Shown: in pieces, positions 1 to 4,792 of the stretch
How positions within the stretch are numbered: the first letter of the stretch is position 1
How the letters are laid out: each line of letters starts with the position of its first letter
Assembly (NCBI GenBank): GCA_903930725.1
Contig: CAIYZW010001021.1
Span: 1 to 6,850 of the forward strand
Direction of reading: 5' to 3'
Origin: an uncultured Bacteroidota bacterium
GTDB lineage: Bacteria > Bacteroidota > Bacteroidia > Bacteroidales > 4484-276
Length of the DNA stretch: 6,850 bases
Position numbers and translations under genes: made by a program
The notes under the pieces: generated by a model
Database searches by the model: none
What the model saw: only the letters and a program-made list of their open reading frames with translations
Told to the model about the DNA's origin: nothing

Positions 1-407
1 TATCGAAACTGATTCCTGCCGAAGTTAAAAGCGGAAAAGTTAAGGAACTCATCATTCCAAAGATTGATGCAAATGATGATGTTGCAACTGGTCGTCTGCT
101 TTTTTATTACAACGATCTTTCTGTAGCCATGACCGTGGAAAAAGCAAATTTCTGGAATAAAATCCTGAAAAAGGGAGCTGAATTTTTAATTAACGATGTT
201 GTTGTTAATGACGATAATCCAACCAAAACCGGCAAAATGACCACCGGAATAGTTCGTTTTGAACGTGATAAGGAAAAAAGTATCCTCAACTATTTATGGA
301 AAACCACATTTAGCGGGCTAAAATCAACGTTGGGCATCAACTCGAAGGAACAGAAAAAAGTTATCAAAGCCGAAAAGAAGCAAAAAGCACCGAAAAGACG
401 GAAGTAG
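1..407 (+). CDS. C-terminal fragment of an AsmA/DUF748-like envelope protein (5' end outside window)
   Basis: The frame is open from base 3 with no stop before TAG at 405-407, so this is the last 134 residues of a longer protein. The ATG at 129 is internal, not a start. The visible part has a beta-rich segment (residues about 9-75, including GRLLFYYNDLSV) and then a conserved-looking block at residues 85-111 (RFERDKEKS followed by LNYLWKTTFSGLKSTLG). It ends in a Lys/Arg-rich tail from about 113 to 134. From memory, this order (GRL-x-F-x-YNDL, then RxERDxxKSxxNYLWKSxxSGxK) is the C-terminus of large Bacteroidota proteins annotated as AsmA-like or DUF748. Those are thought to be envelope-anchored, AsmA/TamB-related proteins, but their role is poorly known. 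The family call rests on this tail only. The gene lies on the same strand as the kinase, 195 bp upstream of its start, and the likely promoter in that gap suggests separate transcription. Confidence 0.6.
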   Translation, partial: SKLIPAEVKSGKVKELIIPKIDANDDVATGRLLFYYNDLSVAMTVEKANFWNKILKKGAEFLINDVVVNDDNPTKTGKMTTGIVRFERDKEKSILNYLWKTTFSGLKSTLGINSKEQKKVIKAEKKQKAPKRRK

Positions 408-567
408 CAGGAATCAAAATCGAAAAGACAATAATTGTTTTGTTTACTCACGAAGGCTGTCCACGCAAGGAATCCCAGAACCATTATTTGTAAGTTTGAA
501 CAGAAATATCCCAAAAACCAGTCTGTTTATTCTTTAATTAATTTGCTTGCACAAGTTTGCTTTTTCA

Positions 568-575
568 TATCTTTG
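568..575 (+). promoter_or_regulatory. Bacteroidota-type -7 promoter box before the histidine kinase
   Basis: TATCTTTG at 568-575 matches the Bacteroidota -7 consensus TAnnTTTG exactly. A TTG at 547-549 lies 18 nt upstream, and a TTTG at 542-545 lies 22 nt upstream. Either could serve as the -33 element. Transcription would be expected to begin a few bases after 575, giving a leader of about 20 nt before the ATG at 603. This is a motif match only. In AT-rich DNA an eight-base box with two free positions can occur by chance, but the position and the upstream element favour a real promoter. Confidence 0.55.
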
Positions 576-602
576 AAGGAAATTTTAAAGGCAGATTTTG
601 GA

Positions 603-2453
603 ATGAATAGCCGTCAAAAAATAATAATTGAGGAAAAAACAATCAGGCATTCGGCCTCTTTGCAGATACTTTTAATTGTTACAGCAACAATTTTTGTCGG
701 GGTATTTTTTACACTGTGGTCAATGCACAACCACGAAAGCGACATGCGCCGGAATCTAATTAAAGACGCGCAACTTGTTGGAAATTCGATTGATTGGCGC
801 AATGTGCAGAAATTGACAGCATCAGAGATTGATCTCGAATTACCAAGCTATGCCCGGTTGAAGGAGCAGCTTTCGCTGGTTCGCTCAGCAAGTCCGCTGT
901 GCAGGTTCATTTACCTGATGGGGCGGCATGAGGATGGAACTATTTATTTCTTTGTTGATTCTGAGCCAAAAGAATCGCCTGATCATTCTCCCCCCGGACA
1001 ACTTTACCCGGAAGCGACTACTGAATTAAAAAGTGTTTTTATTTTAGGGAAACCTGTTACCGAAGGCCCGGTTTCGGATGAATGGGGATTGTGGATTAGT
1101 GCATTTGTCCCGTTAAACGATCCGAAAACTGGTGAAATATTGGCAATTCTTGGGATGGATATTGATGCTCATGACTGGAAACTCGAAAAATTACAGGCGC
1201 TCACAATTCCTGTTGCTGTAATAATAATTTTTCTGATTCTCGAAGGAATCTATTTTATCATCAGAATACGAATCGAACGCGAAAACCAACGCCTGGCAAA
1301 ATCGCGCGAAATGTTGGAGCAAAGCGAAGCCCGTTACCGGCAATTGGTCGAACATGCTCCTGCTGGTATCTACGAAGTTGATTTGGTTACCAATCGGTTT
1401 ATTTCGGTAAATGATGTAATGAGCGGATACATGGGTTACACCAAAGAAGAAATGTTAAATTTTGGACCGGGTGTAACTCTGACCGAAGAAAGCCGAAAAC
1501 TCTACCAGGAAAGATTGAAGAAAATCAGCCTTGGGGTGCAGGTTCCACTGACCATCGAATACAAAGCCATCACCAAAGAAGGAAAAGAGTTTTGGATTTT
1601 GGTACATACCCAGTATTTTTATAAAGATGAAATTCCGGTTAGAGCAACCGGAGTGATTCATGATATTAACGAACGAAAGCTGACCGAACAGGCCTTAATT
1701 AGCGCGAAAGAAGCTGCCGAAAGGTCAGATAAACTTAAAGATGCTTTTATTGCAAATATTTCGCACGAGCTCCGGACACCGCTTAATTCGATTCTTGGTT
1801 TTTCCGACCTGTTGCCCGATATGATTTCGGAAGATCATCAGGAACCCGCTGCTCATATATTTGAAATAATCCATGTTTCCGGAAAACGACTGATGAGGAC
1901 TGTTGACATGGTTTTGAATTTTTCGAGGCTTCAGGTTGGTGAATTTCCTGTCAAGATTACCAATGTCAATCTTGCGGCAGTTATCGAATCGTTGCTTAAA
2001 GAATTTAATGTTATTGCCGATCAAAAATCGCTCGAAATTATTTTCGATAACCAATGTGGCAATATAAGCGTATTAGTGGACGAATACTGCATTGCTCAGG
2101 CAATTTACGACCTGCTTGATAACGCTATAAAATTTACAAATGATGGTTTTGTAAAGGTTGCGCTTTCAAGGAATAATAATAATGAAGTTTATATTGAAAT
2201 TACTGATACGGGGATTGGAATCTCAAAAGAATATCTCCAAAAACTGTTTCAACCTTTCTCCCAGGAAGATACCGGCCTGACCCGCGCCTTTGAAGGAATT
2301 GGATTAGGTCTTTCGATCGTTAAAAAACTGCTCGACCTGATTCACGCCAAAATATCTGTCGAAAGCGAAAAGGGACAGGGAACAACATTCCGGATTATTA
2401 TTGAAGACACGAATAATCAACTATGGTCTTTATCCCACCGAGAAGAATTTTAA
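603..2453 (+). CDS. Membrane sensor histidine kinase (extracytoplasmic sensor-PAS-HisKA-HATPase)
   Basis: A 616-residue protein that should autophosphorylate a histidine in response to an outside signal and pass the phosphate to a response regulator. Transmembrane helix 1 spans about residues 20-40 and helix 2 about 200-220. Between them is a roughly 160-residue extracytoplasmic domain with the motifs SPPGQLYPE, EGPVSDEWGLWISA and GMDIDAHDW, probably Cache-like (inferred). A coiled segment (222-245) leads to a PAS/PAC domain (about 240-360). The HisKA domain carries ISHELRTP with the phospho-acceptor H388. In the ATPase domain the N box has N507, the G1 box is DTGIGIS starting at D535, the F box is FQPF, and the G2 box GIGLGLS starts at G565. 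All catalytic motifs are intact. There is no receiver domain, so this is not a hybrid kinase. I chose ATG 603 because it directly precedes the short cytoplasmic N-terminus of helix 1, has AAAGG 11 nt upstream, and sits just after a likely promoter. The same frame is open back to a TTG at 435, but that would add 56 residues unlike the family. No cognate regulator is in the window, so the signal and partner are unknown. Confidence 0.93.
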   Translation: MNSRQKIIIEEKTIRHSASLQILLIVTATIFVGVFFTLWSMHNHESDMRRNLIKDAQLVGNSIDWRNVQKLTASEIDLELPSYARLKEQLSLVRSASPLCRFIYLMGRHEDGTIYFFVDSEPKESPDHSPPGQLYPEATTELKSVFILGKPVTEGPVSDEWGLWISAFVPLNDPKTGEILAILGMDIDAHDWKLEKLQALTIPVAVIIIFLILEGIYFIIRIRIERENQRLAKSREMLEQSEARYRQLVEHAPAGIYEVDLVTNRFISVNDVMSGYMGYTKEEMLNFGPGVTLTEESRKLYQERLKKISLGVQVPLTIEYKAITKEGKEFWILVHTQYFYKDEIPVRATGVIHDINERKLTEQALISAKEAAERSDKLKDAFIANISHELRTPLNSILGFSDLLPDMISEDHQEPAAHIFEIIHVSGKRLMRTVDMVLNFSRLQVGEFPVKITNVNLAAVIESLLKEFNVIADQKSLEIIFDNQCGNISVLVDEYCIAQAIYDLLDNAIKFTNDGFVKVALSRNNNNEVYIEITDTGIGISKEYLQKLFQPFSQEDTGLTRAFEGIGLGLSIVKKLLDLIHAKISVESEKGQGTTFRIIIEDTNNQLWSLSHREEF

Positions 2454-2507
2454 GGTAAACTATCTCACTGTCCTACAAAATATTATCTCTTCAAGCTGGC
2501 TGGTAAT

Positions 2508-2520
2508 TCGCCTTAGGCGA
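2508..2520. terminator. Possible terminator hairpin between convergent genes
   Basis: TCGCC-TTA-GGCGA forms a perfect 5-bp, GC-rich stem with a 3-nt loop. It lies between the stop of the plus-strand kinase (2453) and the stop of the minus-strand lipoprotein gene (2527). On the plus strand it is followed, after TGAAGA, by the T-rich run TTATTTTGTTATTT. An outer pair CTTCA (2489-2493) with TGAAG (2521-2525) could lengthen it, but only with a 14-nt bulge on one side. The location is right for a terminator serving the kinase gene. The stem is short and the T-run is interrupted, so this is tentative. Confidence 0.4.
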
Positions 2521-2526
2521 TGAAGA

Positions 2527-2943
2527 TTATTTTGTTATTTCGAACCTGTTTGCCGTTATGTTTACCATTATCTTATTATTGTAGCTGAGAGAATCGAGCC
2601 TGTAACCCGACCAGCAGGCGTTGACGTACTTATGAATTGTCAGATTAAGGGTGTCATAATCTTCATTATTCAATTTCAAAATGTAATCCGACGAATTCAC
2701 CGAATCCAAACCGGCAAAATTGAAAATGATCGTTCCATTATCGAAATTCAAATTGATTTGATGAGCGCCAACTTGTAAGCGGATCGAATCCTGATTATAA
2801 ACCGCCCCTACCAAAAAATGGTTTTGCGTATCCATCAAAACCAACTCACAATTTGTTGATTCGGGGTCTCCGCAATCCGATGATTTTTCGGTACAGGCCA
2901 CCATCACAAAGGATAAAATTAGCCCAAAAAGTACTTTTTTCAT
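2527..2943 (-). CDS. Small lipoprotein of unknown function
   Basis: A 138-residue protein with a clear lipoprotein signal peptide: MKK, a hydrophobic stretch, and the lipobox VMVAC with the lipidated cysteine at C17. The mature part is short and beta-strand-like, with alternating hydrophobic residues such as QINLNFDNGTIIFNF, and has no motif I recognise. Three more cysteines (C24, C32, C110) could form a disulfide outside the cytoplasm. The frame stays open upstream to 3030, but the ATG at 2941-2943 is preferred because it puts the signal peptide at the N-terminus. The extra 29 residues would bury it. The leader just before the ATG is A-rich without a strong Shine-Dalgarno, which is normal in Bacteroidota. 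The gene lies 123 bp downstream of the LRR lipoprotein gene on the same strand and could be on the same transcript. The lipoprotein call is firm, and the function is unknown. Confidence 0.8.
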   Translation of the reverse strand: MKKVLFGLILSFVMVACTEKSSDCGDPESTNCELVLMDTQNHFLVGAVYNQDSIRLQVGAHQINLNFDNGTIIFNFAGLDSVNSSDYILKLNNEDYDTLNLTIHKYVNACWSGYRLDSLSYNNKIMVNITANRFEITK

Positions 2944-3066
2944 TTTTCTGATTCTATTTAATGAGTTTGAATTTCGTAAAATTTCAGTTTTTAGTGTTAT
3001 CCTTCTAATGCCGACAAGCCTTGTAATCACTTCAGGTGCGTAGTTTAGTTTGCCGTTTATAGAACT

Positions 3067-3816
3067 TTACGGACTCAGAACAACTTTTAGCCTTGGATTA
3101 ACACTTCTTGCCGGGAATGACATCATCAAGGACTGGTCGATGTATAAAACTTCGAGTTTTTCGCAATGTTTGAGCGTTTCCGGAATTTCGACCATCGGCC
3201 CGCAAAAGGCAACATTTAGTTCGATAAGCTGGCTTAAATTTCCTAATTCCTCCGGAAGTTCGGTCAGGTCATTTTTGCCGATCACCAAAAACCGCAGGTT
3301 CTCCATTTTCCCGATTTCGTGTGGAATCGCTTTAATGTTATTATCGTTGAGGTATAAAAACCCGAGGTTTTTCAAATTGCCAATCGTCGGCGGGATTTTT
3401 TCAATAAAATTATAGGCAAGGTCCAATTCTCTAAGATTGACCAGATTGCCAATTTCGACAGGCAGCGATTTTATTTTATTATGCTTGAAAGATATCTTTT
3501 TAAGTTTTTTCAAATTTCCGATGGAGGGCGGGATTTTTGTAAGATGGTTACTGCTGATAACCAGAGTTTCCAGATTTTTTAAGTTACCAATTTCTTCGGG
3601 AATTGTGGACAAACCGTTTCTGAATAAATACAGCGTTTTCAGGTTGGTTAATTTCCCGATTTCTTTGGGCAGGCTGTCGAGGTGGGCATAAGTAATTCTG
3701 AGTTTCTTAACGCCTTCCGGATTTGCCAGTGCCCGATTGAGCTTTTTAGCTCCCGAACAGGCGGAAAACGATAAAAGGATTATCAAGGCTAATCCTGGGT
3801 AAATTGAGTGTTTCAT
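3067..3816 (-). CDS. Leucine-rich-repeat lipoprotein
   Basis: A 249-residue protein. Residues 1-20 form a lipoprotein signal peptide (hydrophobic LALIILLSFSAC, lipidated C20). From about residue 36 to 245 it is built of eight to nine leucine-rich repeats, most of them 23 residues long, with the pattern NLxxLxLxxNxLxxIPxEIGNL. Repeats 2 to 7 are the most regular. The last two (from about residue 195) are degenerate and act as a cap. LRR solenoids of this type bind proteins or other ligands on their concave face. Here the solenoid would be tethered to a membrane by its N-terminal lipid, with no enzymatic domain attached. The gene begins 13 bp after the stop of the Mrr gene on the same strand, so the two are probably co-transcribed. 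No Shine-Dalgarno is visible at the ATG (3814-3816), only an AT-rich leader. What it binds, and whether it is functionally linked to Mrr, cannot be read from the sequence. Confidence 0.9.
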   Translation of the reverse strand: MKHSIYPGLALIILLSFSACSGAKKLNRALANPEGVKKLRITYAHLDSLPKEIGKLTNLKTLYLFRNGLSTIPEEIGNLKNLETLVISSNHLTKIPPSIGNLKKLKKISFKHNKIKSLPVEIGNLVNLRELDLAYNFIEKIPPTIGNLKNLGFLYLNDNNIKAIPHEIGKMENLRFLVIGKNDLTELPEELGNLSQLIELNVAFCGPMVEIPETLKHCEKLEVLYIDQSLMMSFPARSVNPRLKVVLSP

Positions 3817-3829
3817 AATTGTTTAGAAG

Positions 3830-4720
3830 TTAGATGTGTTTTGGGTTTTTGAACATGAAAGGTTCAAAAAAGGGTAAATCAACTTCGTAAACAGTTTTTG
3901 GTTTTACGCCAAGTTCTACCCTTTTGAACATCTCTACAAGTTTTTCACCATCAACAAGTTCAACCTGAGGCGCTCCATCTCTGTTTGCTTCTTTTACCGC
4001 ATCAAATGAAAATGTTCCGGTTGTCATTATTATTCCTTTTTCAGCTCTGCCAATCATAGCATTTCTAAAATCACCCACCTGAGCTCTTGAAACGGAACCT
4101 TTGTATCTTTTGCATTGAAACAAGACTTTAAAACTAACGAAAGGGTTAATTTCGAGTACACCAAATCCATCAATTCCACCATCATGCGATTTACCAGTAA
4201 CTTCAACCTTTTCAAAACCAGATTCCCGAAGAAGTCGCTGGCAAATCTTTTCAAATCCTTCTGGTGTCAAGCTTTGAAGAACCTGAAGCAAATCCGTAAA
4301 GTTTGCTGGTTGGGCTTCATTTGGCTCGTATTCCTCCTGTTCTTCAATAATTTCCTTGTCACTTGTATCTAATCTTGCTTTTCGATGAATATCAACCCAC
4401 TTAAGGAAAATCTTACGAGATTGTTCTTCATCCAAAGTTGTTCCGGTTCCTTTTGAAGATAAAGCCCAGATTCCGTGCTGCGAAGTATCCAGAAGTCCTT
4501 CCCAGGCAAGGTATTGCCTGGCCCAGGCCACCTGGTTGTAGTATCTTGATTGCCCCGAACTTAATAACTCGTTTAATTTGTCGTCGTTAAGATTACAATT
4601 TGCGGCTATTTTATCGGCAGCTTCACGAGGTTTTGCTGACCCGCCTAATTGCTTTAAAGCTTCAATCAGAGGACCAAACCATTTGACAAATTCAGCCTGG
4701 CCATTTTTCTTTTTACCCAT
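3830..4720 (-). CDS. mrr: Mrr-type restriction endonuclease (type IV-like)
   Basis: A 296-residue cytoplasmic DNA endonuclease, close to the roughly 304 residues of E. coli Mrr. Residues about 10-95 match the Mrr N-terminal winged-helix domain (LIEALKQLGGSAKPREAADKI, then RYYNQVAWARQYLAWEGLL and GIWALSSKG), which reads DNA. An acidic linker (about 118-137) leads to the Mrr catalytic domain (about 148-270). Its PD-(D/E)xK-type residues are visible: HDGGIDGFG with D184, and FQCKRY with Q202 and K204. The tail PKTVYEVDLPFF is usual for the family. E. coli Mrr cuts DNA carrying certain foreign methylation patterns and is also activated by high pressure. Whether this homologue is methylation-dependent is inference. 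No methyltransferase or specificity gene is in the window, consistent with a stand-alone type IV enzyme. The start at 4720 has AGGA with a 5-nt spacer. The LRR lipoprotein gene follows 13 bp downstream. Confidence 0.92.
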   Translation of the reverse strand: MGKKKNGQAEFVKWFGPLIEALKQLGGSAKPREAADKIAANCNLNDDKLNELLSSGQSRYYNQVAWARQYLAWEGLLDTSQHGIWALSSKGTGTTLDEEQSRKIFLKWVDIHRKARLDTSDKEIIEEQEEYEPNEAQPANFTDLLQVLQSLTPEGFEKICQRLLRESGFEKVEVTGKSHDGGIDGFGVLEINPFVSFKVLFQCKRYKGSVSRAQVGDFRNAMIGRAEKGIIMTTGTFSFDAVKEANRDGAPQVELVDGEKLVEMFKRVELGVKPKTVYEVDLPFFEPFMFKNPKHI

Positions 4721-4725
4721 TAATA

Positions 4726-4729
4726 TCCT
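4726..4729 (-). promoter_or_regulatory. Ribosome binding site of mrr
   Basis: On the minus strand AGGA lies 5 nt upstream of the ATG at 4718-4720 (AGGATATTAATG). It is the clearest Shine-Dalgarno in the window, since the neighbouring lipoprotein genes have none, and it fixes the mrr start. Confidence 0.55.
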
Positions 4730-4763
4730 GTTTTTTTTACGTTTTAAGAAATATCATCATTTG

Positions 4764-4777
4764 CTTTAGCACTAAAG
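4764..4777. repeat. Perfect inverted repeat in the intergenic region upstream of mrr
   Basis: CTTTAG-CA-CTAAAG is a perfect 6-bp inverted repeat with a 2-nt centre. It lies 43 bp upstream of the mrr start and 15 bp past the stop of the propeller gene. As RNA it would be a weak AT-rich hairpin, and on the minus strand no T-run follows, so it is a poor terminator. It could be an operator for the mrr-LRR unit, or chance. No good TAnnTTTG promoter box is visible in this 72-bp gap. Confidence 0.3.
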
Positions 4778-4792
4778 ATTATTTCATTTTCT

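Noticed and set aside
428..438. ACAAT-A-ATTGT followed by T-rich sequence after the AsmA-like gene, as a terminator
   Set aside because: The stem is AT-rich with a 1-nt loop and would not be stable. A terminator may exist there but this does not show it.
435..602. In-frame N-terminal extension of the histidine kinase from a TTG at 435
   Set aside because: It adds 56 residues of non-family character, uses a rare start, and would begin upstream of the likely promoter at 568-575.
3014..3024. Palindrome ACAAG-C-CTTGT between the two lipoprotein genes
   Set aside because: It is an 11-base element with a 1-nt centre, cannot form a hairpin, and has no T-run. Chance occurrence is likely.
2944..3030. 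N-terminal extension of the small lipoprotein to 3030
   Set aside because: It would put 29 basic residues in front of an otherwise perfect lipoprotein signal peptide starting at 2943.
3050..3691. Two plus-strand open frames across the LRR gene (3050-3415 and 3437-3691)
   Set aside because: They are antisense shadows of the regular LRR coding repeats. Their translations show no domain, and the minus-strand frame has a signal peptide and repeats.
3830..4720. Mrr as part of a classical type I-III restriction-modification system
   Set aside because: No methyltransferase, specificity subunit or helicase is encoded in the window, and the domain order is that of stand-alone Mrr.
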